The notes below the pieces were generated by a model that saw only the letters and a list, made by a program, of their open reading frames with translations, did no database searches and was not told the origin of the DNA. The translations under genes and the position numbers were made by a program. From assembly GCA_963978545.1 (NCBI GenBank), contig OZ021721.1:111961414-112025413 (forward strand): a stretch of DNA of 64,000 nucleotides. The letters run 5' to 3'. Shown here piece after piece: positions 1 through 11,104 of this stretch. The stretch is from Linyphia triangularis. Lineage: Eukaryota > Arthropoda > Arachnida > Araneae > Linyphiidae. Each line of letters opens with the position of its first letter. Positions within the stretch are counted from its first letter, which is position 1.

Positions 1-394
1 TTTTTTTATTTGCTATAATTATATTTTGGAATTATTTAAATACGCATGCAAAATTGTGTATCTGTGTTAATGAATGAGTTATATGACATTTTATGGTCGA
101 TGATAGGATGATCTTCTTAAGAAATTAGAAAAAGTAGTGTGTTTTTTTACCACGTATGGTGTTGATGGGGAGAAAGAGCTCAGAATAGGCGTAAGAACCT
201 AATTTATATAGTGTAGATCCTTATTTTAAGGGGACACTCTGCCCTAAAAATTGCACAATTTTCCAATTTTTTTATTTGCTATAATTATATTTTAGAATCA
301 TTTAAATACGCATGCAAAATTGTGTATCTGTGTTAATGAATGAGTTATATGATATTTTATAGTCAATGATAGGATGATCTCCTTAAGAAATTAA
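1..394. repeat. Tandem repeat, 266-bp period, cut by window start
   Basis: The block beginning TTTTTTTATTTGCTATAATT at position 1 recurs at 267 with few changes, through CTTAAGAAATTA near 128 and 394. About 1.5 units are visible, and the array probably continues outside the window. Confidence 0.75.
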
Positions 395-1232
395 AACTTC
401 AAATCGATATTTCTCACTGTTTGCTTTTTGTTGATATTAAGTTTTTTGAAACTCTTAGGCTTGTTTTCTGATAAATGAAGAGGTCTTAAATTTTTAGAGC
501 ATGTTGTATAATATGTCTATTTTATAAATTCACATTCTAATTAACAAAATATGTTGTAGTTTTAATTTTTTTGGCACTAAAGTAAAATTATTGCAGATTT
601 AAAAAATTTGTTTTTGTTATGAATAAACATTTATATTATAATTAATTACTACGAGTATTCCATATTTTAATGCCATTTCTTATATAATATAGTTTAAAGA
701 ATTTTTCAGAGAAAATCGTGGGGAAAAGTTTTAGTATTTAAAAAGGCCTTAGCAATTTAAAAAATGTGAAATTTTTAAATTTTTTAAAAAATGAAAAAGA
801 ATTTAATTTTTTTATGTGAAATATTGTTCTTTCATATGAATTCAAATAAAGGATATCTATTTTTTTATTTAAATATACAATAATAAAAAAAAAGTTTAGA
901 TGGTAGAATACCCCCTTACCCTTAACAAATATACATATTTTTTTTACTATCATGAGCTGTGTTACACAGATTGTACCCCACATTTACTGTAAAATAACTA
1001 ATACCAATATTAAGATATAATCATACTTTAAAAAAATCGCAGTGATAATTACAACTTAATATCATGTTCGCATTTTGCTGGGATTATCTTATGTCCAATA
1101 TTACTTATAAGACTGGATACGTTTCTTTTAGTAATCTATTTGAAAGTAAAGAGAGTTTTGGTCTTAGTATGCAATTTGTTGGATTGCTGTACTGAGCTCT
1201 CCATAGATCGTACAAAACGTTTATAGATACTT

Positions 1233-1634
1233 CAGGGCCCGATTTAGAATTTTTTTTACTGTAGGCCCAACATTCAGAGAGGGGCCCCCAATAGCAAATA
1301 TTTATTTCCTTACTCCACAATATCACCAGATCAAGCTACATTCGTTAAGACTAGCTTTTTACAATTAAAACTCATAGTCTACTTTCACACGATTTTTTTT
1401 TTGTTATAATTGGTATGATCTTAATTTCCTTTATCTAACTTAACTCTCTACGACTATAAAAAATATAGAATTTGCGGATGTGTAACTAAAATTTTTTTAT
1501 TATTTTTGTTTAGTACTTCCCATAAAAAGACCATTATATTTAAAATTTTCAGAAAACTTTCAAAATTTGGAGGCCCCCATATTTGGGGGCCCCTAGGCCC
1601 GGGCCTAGTGGGCCTAATGGTAAATCAGGCCCTG
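1233..1634. mobile_element. hAT-like MITE with CAGGGCC termini
   Basis: The ends are CAGGGCCCGATTTA and TAAATCAGGCCCTG, near-perfect terminal inverted repeats. GC-rich subterminal blocks (GGGGCCCC, CCCGGGCC) lie inside an AT-rich middle. The flanks share GATACT (AGATACTT left, CGATACTA right), consistent with a decayed 8-bp duplication typical of hAT elements. There is no coding capacity. A short open frame at 1105-1326 overlaps the left end and is not a gene. Confidence 0.65.
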
Positions 1635-2383
1635 CCGATACTACGTTTCTAGCTCTATGCAAATCTATAGTAATGAAATATTGACTTTGAATTCGTGTTT
1701 ATTAACATTTATGATATATTTTAAAATAATATTGCTTACTTTTTTATTGCATTACTTTGGTTAAATGATTAAAAATGTGAATATCCCTCCTATACGTTAG
1801 TCGGACCACTCTCTTAATCCAAATTTCGTCACCTTTGTAGAAATTATAAGAATAAAATTTATCCTATCTCTATAATTTGACTCAAAACCTGAGTACTGAA
1901 AATTAGACAAATCCAAATTGAGCTGTTAAAAAAAGCAATTTGGAAATCAAAATCTTGCCCAGCTATCAAATGAACTGAAATTATTCACCTCAAATTACAC
2001 TAAATTTAACTATATTATCACAATAGATGTTTCAGAGAGAAGTAATGTTAACACTATTTTTGTATCGCAACAAATTTCCTCTCAAGTTTTTTTGAAATGT
2101 CTACTTTGCAGTTATATAACTCATTTGTAACCCAAAAACAATTAAACTTTTTTAATAAAACAGGATATCTCTTTGCTATTTAAATAATCTCTTTCAACAT
2201 AAATCTAATTAAAAGTTATATTTAGATGTAATTGTTTATGCTACAAACAAGAAACTTTTTCATCAATGTAATGTGCAGATATATTATACTTAACCAGTTT
2301 GTGTTAATTCTTGACTTAGTCATTTATACATTAACAATTCCTTTTGATACAAGTCAAATCAAAAGTTGGTTTCGTATTGCTTC

Positions 2384-3092
2384 TTAAGGGGGTCCAGTAC
2401 CAAAATTTCTTCAAAAATACCAATTTTTTTTTCTGAATTTAAAAAATAGTTCATACATTCTTGAAGGGAATGATGTTTTTATCTTATTCCTCCGGTGATT
2501 AGAACGCCACAAAATTACCTGTGATTTAAACATCACTAATGGGCGTAACACATTGAAGCGTCTGCTTAAAGGGCGTTTTTCGAGCACTAGTGTTTTTCAC
2601 AGATGTTGCATATTCAAATCGATATATCTCCAGAACCATTAACATTTGGCTATTCAAATTTTTGGAGCATTTAATTTATATAGTTTTGAATATTTTGCTT
2701 CACAGAATTTTTTTTTTTTTTGTAATTCTGTTTTAAAATATAACATTTAGCGTAAAAGATAACATAAAAAAAAAGCAAAAATTTCAATATTTTAACTTTG
2801 AGAATTTTTTTAATTTGTTTTAATTCCCCTATTAAAATTCTGTGAAGACAAAATTTTCTTTATATAATTATGTATTACAGAAAGCTTTCACTTGACTTAT
2901 ATCAAAATACGCAAACATCAAATATTATGGATTTTTCTTGGTTTTTAAATTTTTTTTAAATAACTAAACACAATATTTAAAAAAACATTTTCTCAAAGAT
3001 ATATAAATAGTATCTCATACATAAAATAAATTTTTGACATAAAAATGTACATAAATAAAGTTTTTTTTATTTTCGGTACCGGACCCCCTTAA
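2384..3092 (+). mobile_element. TTAA-flanked MITE (piggyBac-like), copy 1
   Basis: The element is bounded by TTAA on both sides with termini GGGGGTCCAGTACC and GGTACCGGACCCCC. A TTAA target duplication is the hallmark of piggyBac-superfamily transposition. The interior is about 700 bp, AT-rich and non-coding, with one distinctive GC-richer patch near 2500-2640. A second copy lies inverted at 19251-20002. Confidence 0.7.
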
Positions 3093-3710
3093 ACTTATTC
3101 AATTATGCATTAAAAGTTTTGATCATGTGATTTTTAAAAACTACTATCAAAATAGAATGTTTCAAAGTTTGTCTGTTCTGGCTCTCCAATTTGCATTTTA
3201 TAGAAATAACGTTTACCGATACTCAAATGAGGTAAAATTAAATTTAAATTATAAAAAACTTAAACTGACCTTAATATTTAAGTGGGGTGTAAATGTGTAG
3301 TACTAAAAACACATTGCTCGTATGCCACTGTTATTAAATCCACTGCTATACATTTTAAATTACATTTCAAACTATACACTTTAAATTTTTTCTTACAAAT
3401 TCAAGTTATTAAAAAATAGAAATGGGGTACGTGAAACTTTAGAATTTAGTGTAAATAATATAAATATTATAGTGTAATAATTTATTTTTTTTGCGTAATT
3501 TTAAATGTTAACTCTTGCGCAAATAACGTTTAACAATATAATTTTGTGAACATTTGTAAAGATTTTTTTTCTTGTTTAGAAAAAATTATGTTCTAACTCT
3601 ATCAATTCAAACAGAACAAGATTCATAAATAGGAGGTCTTTATCTTATACAGACTGTCCCTATGTGTTGCTGATTGAAGAATACTAATACTAAATTTTAA
3701 ATATTCGTTC

Positions 3711-3890
3711 GCCGATCAAACAGTATAGTGGTTAGCGTGCTAGCCTCTAGACCGAGAGGTTGCGGGTTCGAGTCTCGTATAAGGCAATGGGTGTTTGTAA
3801 ATGTATGTTGGCTTGTCAAATGACGAATGTTTCGGAGCATTCTAGCCCTCGTGTTGCTGACGGCGCCAGATAATCTGAAAACAACCAACC
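3711..3890 (+). mobile_element. tRNA-derived SINE, family A, copy 1
   Basis: The head is tRNA-like, with a pol III A box (TATAGTGGTTAGCGTGC) and B box (GGGTTCGAGTC). A 110-bp body and an ACAACCAACC tail follow. A target-site duplication AAATATTCGT(T/C)C flanks it at 3699-3710 and 3891-3902. It is not a tRNA gene: the acceptor arms do not pair and a non-tRNA tail follows. Confidence 0.85.
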
Positions 3891-4044
3891 AAATATTCGT
3901 CCAAAAGAAACGTTTAATTTTGGATTGTTTCAGAGAAGAAGAACAAAAATCTACTTTTATTACCACTTAAGTAAAATGTTTATTGTTGGACCATTTGTTG
4001 CAATTTCTTATTTACCAATAAGCTTCCATTTTAAAAAAATTACT

Positions 4045-4221
4045 GCCCATCTGATGGCTATGTGGTTAGTGCTCTGGCCTCGCATGCTAAAGATTTTGGA
4101 TTCGAATCCTATGTTAGGCATGGAAGTTTATTGTAGTTCGGAATCCAGGTTGCGCTGTAAGTCCCGGCCTGATTAGTTCTTATTGTCCGCACAAATAGGG
4201 CGTCGAATGCACAAACCAAGC
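4045..4221 (+). mobile_element. tRNA-derived SINE, family B, copy 1
   Basis: It begins GCCCATCTGATGGCTATG, with an A-box-like TGTGGTTAGTGCTCTGG and a B-box-like GGATTCGAATCC. A roughly 100-bp body and a degenerate ACAAACCAAG tail follow. It aligns over its length with the copy at 4257. Confidence 0.7.
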
Positions 4222-4256
4222 AAAATTTAACTAAAAATATCGATATTGATTTTTTA

Positions 4257-4444
4257 GCCCATCTGATGGCTGTGTGGTTAGCGCTCTGGCCACGCATACC
4301 AAAGGTGCCGAGTTCGAATACCGTATTAGGCATAGATGTTCGTTGTGGTTCAGAATCCACGTTAAGCTGTAGGTCCCGATGAGATTAGCCGTCATTGTGC
4401 ATAAAATAGGTCGTTGAGTGTATAAACCAACCAACCAACCAACC
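4257..4444 (+). mobile_element. tRNA-derived SINE, family B, copy 2
   Basis: Second family-B copy in the same orientation, 36 bp downstream. The A box is TGTGGTTAGCGCTCTGG and the B box GAGTTCGAATACC. It ends in AACCAACCAACCAACC, so families A and B share the same tail type and may use the same LINE machinery. Confidence 0.7.
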
Positions 4445-6434
4445 AGATTTTAATTTTTTATCCTGACATGGTTCGTACTAATGTTTTATTGTTGTCGAGG
4501 GAAAAAAAAAGGGAAAAAATACGGACAATTAGTGCAATGCTTTTGAACACCTTGAATTGTTTCAGTTGCAATATTTAAAAGTAATATGATACAATATATA
4601 AAGCGAAGGTGCAAAGAGAGACAGGAACAAAAATTTAAATATGTATGAATAATATGAATACATGAATATGAGTGAAATACTCGAATTATAAAACTTTACA
4701 AATCTTAATCTCTCTGTATCTTTTTAATTCAAGCTGCCACATGTTTGAGGCCAGAGATGTATATTTTTTTACTTTACTGGTTGTATAGTGAATTGTTTTT
4801 TGCTAAATAAAAATGTTTTGGTTCCTTTATTTCAATTAGGTTGTTTTATTGCAATCTTAGGAGCGAGTTACTTTTAAAGGTAATTTTTTATCGTAAACTA
4901 TAATTATATATTCTAAAATTAAATATGTAATATAAGTTTGTTTTCAGGAATTGAAATTTTACTACGGTTTAAAAAGTAGAAACAATGCTGATTTTGTTAC
5001 CGTATAAAAAGGTGAAGTAATGCTAATTTCATAATTGTACCAAAATTAGAAGCAGTTTTAACTTCATTATCGTAAAAAATTAGAAGTTTTGTTAATTTTA
5101 TTTTCGTATAAAAACTAGAAAAAATGCTATTTTCACTATCGTATGAAAAATAGAAACAATGTGGATTTCTTTAATACAACAAAATGTCAAGTAAAGTTGA
5201 TAAAACCAGGAAAATAAGAGGCTTTTTTTAAAGCTAATTTTAATATATATGCAAAAATCAAACCCTATATGTATGTAGACTCATTCTATGAAGACTTTAT
5301 TTACCAATTAACACATCTTTACCAAATTTGGCATACCCTATGACACAGTAAAATTACCCACCAGGGATACACAGTAAAATTACCCACCAGGGATAAAAAA
5401 AAATTTATATGGTGGTCAAATTCATAAGGTTCATTTTCCCAACTAATATACGATTATCTTCTATACATGCGTACTTTTCTCAGTTGACTAGTCAATTCAT
5501 GAACAGTATAAAACTCGGATAGCACTTACGCAAGAAAATATTTAATATGATCATCTACTATATATTTATAAAGTAAATGTGGATAACACAGTTGAATATT
5601 ATTGAAAGTGTTTTATGTGTATCTAAGGATATTCAATAATAGCGTTCTTCTTTTAGATTGCTAGCGAAAATAATTACTGGAATTTTTATATAAAAAAGTA
5701 CTTAAGGTGAAAAGTTAAAAAGGCACTTTTAATGAAAAGTACTTGTAATGTGAAGTTAGCTTAATCATAAATATATAAGAAAACTGCTAAAACGTTAGTT
5801 TACAATTATTTATTGCAAAATTATATTATTATGTGGTAATCATTTCTTATAATTATAATTAGGTAATTTCGAAATACATGCGAATGAGATTCGCTGATAC
5901 AATTTTTTTTTTATATAAGTTTATTAAATACTTACATTTCATTGGCCTGAATGTAAATTTTTAAGGACGATTTTTCTCTATAATTCAAAATCCCAATGAT
6001 TTATTATAACATGAAGTACTAATTTTTTATTATATTTAAAAATTTATTCTAATAAGCATAATTTCGAAGTAGGTACCAAGTGGATATTTACCAAGTACAA
6101 AAGTAAATAGTTGCATGTTACAAAAAAATTGCATTCTATATTCTTAGATGACAATTCGGAATTAATTTTAACATAGCTTTAATCATAAACAAAAATTTAA
6201 ACATCTTCAAATTGTATATTTACAAGCAAAAAAAAAATCCATTAGATAAACAATGCAGCATCAGCTCATAATTTGTTCTATATATTGAAAAACTGGGTTT
6301 CATAATTTGAAGTGGGTGCTATAAAGGTCTTTATTAGTTCTTGTTTAAAACGTTTTAAGAGAATAGATACAAAATTGAAAATTTTGTAAATACACACAGC
6401 TGAAATATATCTCGTATTTTTATTTAAAAAAAGC

Positions 6435-6440
6435 ACATAC
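6435..6440 (-). promoter_or_regulatory. Splice donor of intron 1
   Basis: On the minus strand the exon ends CAAG and the intron begins GTATGT, matching the metazoan donor consensus. The open frame runs only five more codons (GMCFF) into the intron before a stop, as expected for intronic sequence. Confidence 0.75.
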
Positions 6441-6981
6441 CTTGAGTATTCCCTGCTTGCAACGAGATAGCAGCTGCCCATTGACTTCCCACACCCTGTG
6501 GGGGGCCCATGGCCCTTTGTCCTGACACGTGTCCTCTTCCACTAGTCCACACACCCGGCATGGGATGAGGAATTCTATGTCCCAAGTAACCATGAGGTCC
6601 ATGTCCTTCCAAGATTCTATCCATCAAGTATAACTCTGGTCCAGAGATGCCCACGGGATCCTTCAAACCAGGACTGAGGCTGGACTCGAGCCGGGTTTGG
6701 AAGTGAGGATTGGGATCGTGAATGTAAAAGTCGGATGGAGACCATAGGGTAGGTCTTGGAGAGTTCGATTTTGTACCAGCTAAAAGGGAAGCGACTGAGA
6801 AAGTGGAGATAAGCTCTGGAGTCTGTCTTTTGGTGGTCTCTGGGGAGAGATCGCTCTTGGGATGGTCTTTCGTGGTCTTGAGGTTGACAGCTTTGAGGAG
6901 TTTGGTGGAGATTTCTTCAGATGACTTTTCCTCCTCCGGACTTGGACTTCTGGAGCTGTCTAGGTTTGTTTCTGATTCCAT
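6441..6981 (-). CDS. First coding exon of a probable developmental transcription factor (eh1-motif N-terminus)
   Basis: The exon encodes 180 complete codons plus one base and stops at a consensus donor (CAAG|GTATGT, intron from 6440), giving a phase-1 intron. The start at 6979-6981 lies in AAAAAATGG, a good context with A at -3 and G at +4. GC content is far above the flanks, which supports coding. The product is hydrophilic and acidic/Ser-rich at residues 1-25 (SPSPEEEKSSEE), then has FSVASLL at 61-67. This fits the eh1 Groucho-binding pattern F-x-[IV]-x-x-[IL]-[IL]. A Pro/Gly/His-rich linker follows at 72-165. eh1 motifs mark N-termini of homeobox (En, Gsc, Msx, NK), T-box and Fox repressors. 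Spacing and the following AGTK are loosely Msx/Drop-like, but I cannot name the gene. No DNA-binding domain lies in this exon, so this is a 5' fragment of a nuclear repressor-type protein. The one-base extension into the next exon is not visible. Confidence 0.8.
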
Positions 6982-7340
6982 TTTTTGACGGCTTGAGAAG
7001 TAGTGCTGGTTAGAAACTTTTGGATTGGAATATAATTGAATACATGATATTAAGTTTGTTTTCCGATGTGCAGTTTTGCTATTTTGAACAATGTAGCTTT
7101 AAGCTATAGTTGAATGCATAGTCCGAGAGTCAACACTTTGATGACACAGTTGTAATTTTTTCAAAAAAATCTTGAACACATTCAAAGAAGTTTCATGCAT
7201 GGAAATAACATTGATTTTCAGCACAACGGGGAAACTAAATGTCCTAAATTTGTTCTCCACATTTAAAAAAATTAACCTCCAAACAATCTTTCAGAGTTTA
7301 AAAAGTTCAACGTTGACTCACTTGTATTCAGTAACACACA
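6982..7340 (-). other. Probable 5' leader region of the eh1 gene
   Basis: Sequence between the exon-1 ATG and the GC-rich block. It is AT-rich with no other convincing coding frame. I infer that the 5' UTR, possibly spliced, lies here. The transcription start cannot be placed from sequence alone. Confidence 0.4.
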
Positions 7341-7595
7341 AAACTTACTAGAACGAAAACGCGATCGCCGCAATCAAAACACGAAGCGCTACGGAGAAAA
7401 ATCCCCACTTGTTTCCCGGTTCCCTAGCGGCGGCAGAAGTGTTCATCAAGTCTCTGTAGCCCGCTATCTGAGTAGGCTGCTCTTTGCAAATGATCTCTAA
7501 TTAATTGCTAGGGAGAAACCCGCCTTGAACCCAGTAACGTAACAAGTTCGGGACCTCCTACGATAGGCGTGGTTTAGTGCTGTAACACCGCCTTC

Positions 7596-7723
7596 TATTG
7601 GGTGATTGTCAGCCGTGTTATTTCCGCCCCTTTCGCTGCCTCTCTTGATCTTTTACAAGGCTGTAAATGCGGAAAATGATAGAAAAGAGTGGGGCATTTG
7701 CGCCGGCTGTTATTGGGTGATTG
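7596..7723. promoter_or_regulatory. Duplicated 13-bp CCAAT-type element
   Basis: TATTGGGTGATTG occurs exactly at 7596-7608 and 7711-7723, 115 bp apart in the same orientation. On the minus strand each reads CAATCACCCAATA, containing a CCAAT box (NF-Y core). TGATTG also resembles a TALE (Exd/Pbx) half-site. Exact reuse within the candidate promoter suggests function; which factor binds is unknown. Confidence 0.45.
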
Positions 7724-7735
7724 AATTCAATGGTT

Positions 7736-7755
7736 GAGATAAGATGGTTTATCTC
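7736..7755. promoter_or_regulatory. Inverted GATA-site pair
   Basis: GAGATAA and TTATCTC face each other across a 6-bp spacer, giving a perfect 7-bp inverted repeat with two AGATAA cores. This matches the GATA-factor consensus WGATAR on both strands. Confidence 0.4.
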
Positions 7756-8114
7756 GATTATTTATGGTTGTGTTTTGTTATACCCGGATTAGGAACGGTG
7801 AAAGATTGTTTCATAGTTGATTTTTTTGCGTTTTTATGGGGGATGTATTTTTCTAGAAAACGATTTTTTCATCTTCGAATTGCGTCGTAGGATTTTGTTG
7901 ATTTTCAGCCTCAAATTTAAATCTGTTGATACTTACATATGCAACTGATTGCTTGAATTAAGTCGCCTAATATAAACTTATTTTTATTCACTCCATGGTT
8001 AGTCTAAAAAAATAATTCAGTTATACAAAAATATGTTTTCGTATTTTCTGTTAATTTTTTTGCGCTAAGCCGAAATTTATAATCACATATATGTTAATAG
8101 TAAAGCAGATAAGT

Positions 8115-8999
8115 CACATATTTTCACCATTTATGGTATTGGTAGTTAGTATGTACATTAATAATTTCTTGAAAATAGTTCCATTATAAATTAAGCCTAC
8201 CCAATTAAAATTCTATTCTCTAATATTTCAGCACGTTGTGAGATATGTATGTATCAGATACATATTTTCATATACATATACATATAATTCAGATACATAT
8301 ATATAAGATACATATTTTCACCATCTATGGTATTGGTAGTTAGTATGTACATTAATAATTTCTTGAAAATAGTTCCATTATAAATTAAGCCTACCCAATT
8401 AAAATTCTATTCTCTAATATTTCAGCACGTTGTGAGATATGTATGTATCAGATACATATTTTTATATACATATACATATAATTCAGATACATATATATAA
8501 GATACATATTTTCACCATCTATGGTATTGGTAGTTAGTATGTACATTAATAATTTCTTGAAAATAGTTCCATTATAAATTAAGCCTACCCAATTAAAATT
8601 CTATTCTCTAATATTTCAGCACGTTGTGAGATATGTATGTATCAGATACATATTTTCATATACATATACATATAATTCAGATACATATATATAAGATACA
8701 TATTTTCACCATCTATGGTATTGGTAGTTAGTATGTACATTAATAATTTCTTGAAAATAGTTCCATTATAAATTAAGCCTACCCAATTAAAATTCTATTC
8801 TCTAATATTTCAGCACGTTGTGAGATATGTATGTATCAGATACATATTTTCATATACATATACATATAATTCAGATACATATATATAAGATACATATTTT
8901 CACCATCTATGGTATTGGTAGTTAGTATGTACATTAATAATTTCTTGAAAATAGTTCCATTAAAAATTAAGCCCACCCAATTAAAATTCTAATCTCTAA
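8115..8999. repeat. Satellite array, 194-bp period, ~4.6 copies
   Basis: CTATGGTATTGGTAGTTAG recurs at 8325, 8519, 8713 and 8907, with a first variant at 8131: a constant 194-bp step. Units are nearly identical, with divergence at both array edges (for example TAAAAATTAAGCCC at the right). Each unit carries a block of ATACATA sub-repeats. Confidence 0.9.
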
Positions 9000-9044
9000 A
9001 CTTCAATCAGAATACTAAATTTGTGATTTTCCTTATAATGACTA

Positions 9045-9350
9045 GACTAGATCGGACTCACGTCCGAGAAGCAGGAACCGAGTCGGGTCCCTTAGAATGC
9101 AAAAGGAGTTGAGTTCGAGCCTCGCCGGTGCTCTGCAGTCTATCTTTTCAAAGTGAGTAGGCATGGTGGTGATGATAGTCTCTTTTTGGTTTTCGAGATG
9201 GAGTTTTGCAGATTTTCTTCCATTCGAGATGCAAATGCTCTGTTGGTTCCCTTTGAAATCCTTCCCGGAAGGCATCCCTCATACAGATCTTGATCTGACG
9301 ATGTTTCGACGCAGAGCAGATTAGCGCCAGAAAGTTCTCAATACAACCAA
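9045..9350 (+). repeat. Complex dispersed repeat with B-box-like motif; fragment at 13030-13130
   Basis: GAGTTCGAGCCTCGCC near 9113-9128 resembles a pol III B box. The following CTCTGCAGTCTATCTTTTCAAAG reappears in altered form at about 13065-13090, so it is dispersed. The frames at 9042-9275 and 9148-9399 are not gene-like. Probably SINE-derived. Confidence 0.35.
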
Positions 9351-9429
9351 CGCATGATATAGTTACACTAAAATTGTTTATTTCATTAAGAGAACGCATT
9401 TATAAAATGTTGCTATGCCTTTTAAAAAT

Positions 9430-9480
9430 TGATGGGTTTTCTGACGCAAGAGCTACACGAGGGCTAAAACATTGATATTT
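9430..9480. repeat. Possible fragment of SINE family A body
   Basis: ACACGAGGGCTAAAACATT resembles ACACGAGGGCTATAATGCGCCGAAACATT in the SINE body (minus-strand sense). It is short and decayed, so it may be chance. Confidence 0.3.
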
Positions 9481-9499
9481 CTGGGAGAGTATCTCATTA

Positions 9500-10490
9500 A
9501 TGTTCGACCATTATAAATGTGCTTTTATTAGACGGCGTTTTGGACAGATCTGGAGTATGCAAAAATCAACAATTCTTTATAAAACTTTGTGGACATACTA
9601 TTTAGATTATGAGAAAATAATATCAATAGAATAAAAAAAATACAATATGGCTTATAGTTATGTTTTTTCTTGTGAAAAAATATTACCTTGAACTTATTTC
9701 CTGTGTGACTTACTCAGCACAATATTTGTGATCCAACGAGACGTATGGCCGTGTAATTATATTATGACTTATAGCGATATATTTTAATTTTATTTTAATT
9801 TGCATAGATACTTCAATTATTAATTTTTAGATTAAGTTATAATTTTAGAATAATTTTGCAAAGCATTCATTCTGATATAATGTACTTAAATGTCTGTGTA
9901 GAAATACAGGTCGAGTTTAAAATAAAACAAATCGTATCGGTATCTTTTAAACTAAAGGTTTGTGAAATGAAATTCATAACAACGTGGTAGTCAATCGATT
10001 AACATAGTCATATCTAATTTTTCTACTAAGAAGAAACATTATTTCTTTCTGAGTTGTTTAGAATTTCTCTAATGAAATTTGCGTAGTAATATTTCACTTT
10101 ACTTTATGCAAAGCATTAAATTTCTTGAGCAAAACCATAAGAAAGACACTTATTTTAAGACAAATAAGTGGTATTAGTATGAACCCTCTGAAAATTAATT
10201 TCAATAGATTTTAAAATTAATGTTTCAGAAATGTTCCATTTACCTGCTCCTTTATCTTTTTTAAAAAAGAAATTTCGTTTAAAAATAAAATTATGGCTAT
10301 TTTAAATACCTATTTTTGATGTCCAAGTTTATTGAATTGCGAAACGTAACATTTCCAAGCATGTATTTATTTGTAGTCGATTCTTATAACATAGATTGAT
10401 TTATTGAATTCGGATGATATATCTATTGCATTTCCTTCAGAAATTGAGTCTGCTTTACTGAATGTTCATATTTCCCAAGTATATGTGCAA
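9500..10490. other. No gene or recognised repeat
   Basis: AT-rich sequence with no frame above 60 residues, no splice-flanked open segment and no repeat I can match elsewhere in the window. Confidence 0.5.
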
Positions 10491-10505
10491 AATTCACATG
10501 ATGTG

Positions 10506-10683
10506 GTTGATAGTTTTCTTATTATCTGGCGCAGTCAGCAACACGAGGGCTATAATGCGCCGAAACATTCGTCATTTGACAAGCCAACATACATTTACAA
10601 ACACCCATGCCTTACACGGGACTCGAACCTGCAACCTCACGGTCTAGAAGCTAATATGCTAACCACTTTACCGTTTGGTCGGC
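10506..10683 (-). mobile_element. tRNA-derived SINE, family A, copy 2
   Basis: Same family, minus strand. The flanking 13-bp duplication TTCACATGATGTG lies at 10493-10505 and 10684-10696. The A box carries changes (AAAGTGGTTAGC). Short open frames over it are SINE translations, not genes. Confidence 0.85.
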
Positions 10684-10741
10684 TTCACATGATGTGAAAA
10701 TCGTGATGTTAGTTAGATTACTTCGGCGTATTTAGCATAGA

Positions 10742-10925
10742 TTGTTTCATTTTTTTTTTCAGATTATCTGGTGCCGTTAGCAACACGAGGGCTATAATGC
10801 GTTGAAACATTCGTCATTAGACAAGCCAACATACATTTACAAACACCCATGCCTAACATGGGACTCGAACCCGCAACCTCGCGATCTAGAAGCTAGCACG
10901 CTAACCACTATACCGTTTGGTCGGA
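10742..10925 (-). mobile_element. tRNA-derived SINE, family A, copy 3
   Basis: Same family and orientation as copy 2, about 60 bp away. The flanking duplication GTATTTAGCATAGA lies at 10728-10741 and 10926-10939. The tail is T-rich on this strand rather than the clean ACC repeat. Confidence 0.8.
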
Positions 10926-11104
10926 GTATTTAGCATAGAGCAAAATAAAAAAGAGAGAAGAAAAAAAAGGAATATTTTTGTGAACTTGTGTTTAAAAATA
11001 ATAAGGTTGAATTATTTACTTACGATTGATTGTTGATCAATTTAACCAAATGATTTAGAAATTTGAATGTGGACAATACCTGACGTTTAAAAAAGACGTC
11101 ATTA

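Larger units (their letters stand above)
1..6440 (-). other. Inferred first intron (partial), repeat-filled
   Basis: This is everything downstream of the donor on the minus strand up to the window edge. It is AT-rich and carries the hAT-like, TTAA-flanked and SINE insertions listed separately. I searched by eye for a minus-strand exon with a homeobox helix-3 or T-box motif and found none. Between 4445 and 6430 nothing stands out except a 26-bp tandem duplication near 5343-5394. The intron is therefore longer than 6.4 kb if the exon-1 model is right. Confidence 0.5.
7340..7760 (-). promoter_or_regulatory. Candidate promoter / proximal regulatory block
   Basis: A locally GC- and CpG-rich block in an AT-rich landscape, about 0.4-0.8 kb upstream of the exon-1 ATG. 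It holds a GC box (CCGCCCC, 7624-7630), a homeodomain-type CTAATTAATTG (7497-7507), two copies of TATTGGGTGATTG (7596-7608 and 7711-7723), whose complement contains CCAAT, and an inverted GATA pair (7736-7755). No clear TATA box is placed relative to an initiator, so a CpG-type promoter is inferred. Confidence 0.5.

Noticed and set aside
3721..3795. tRNA gene
   Set aside because: A and B boxes are present, but acceptor stems do not pair and the unit continues into a SINE body with tail and target duplication.
3697..3966. Frames with RDSNPQPLGLEAS-like peptides (also at 10404, 18167 and 37121)
   Set aside because: The similar peptides at four loci are antisense or sense translations of SINE family A, not a protein family.
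6803..6988. Plus-strand frame over exon 1
   Set aside because: Antisense shadow of the eh1 exon; the minus strand has the start context and splice donor.
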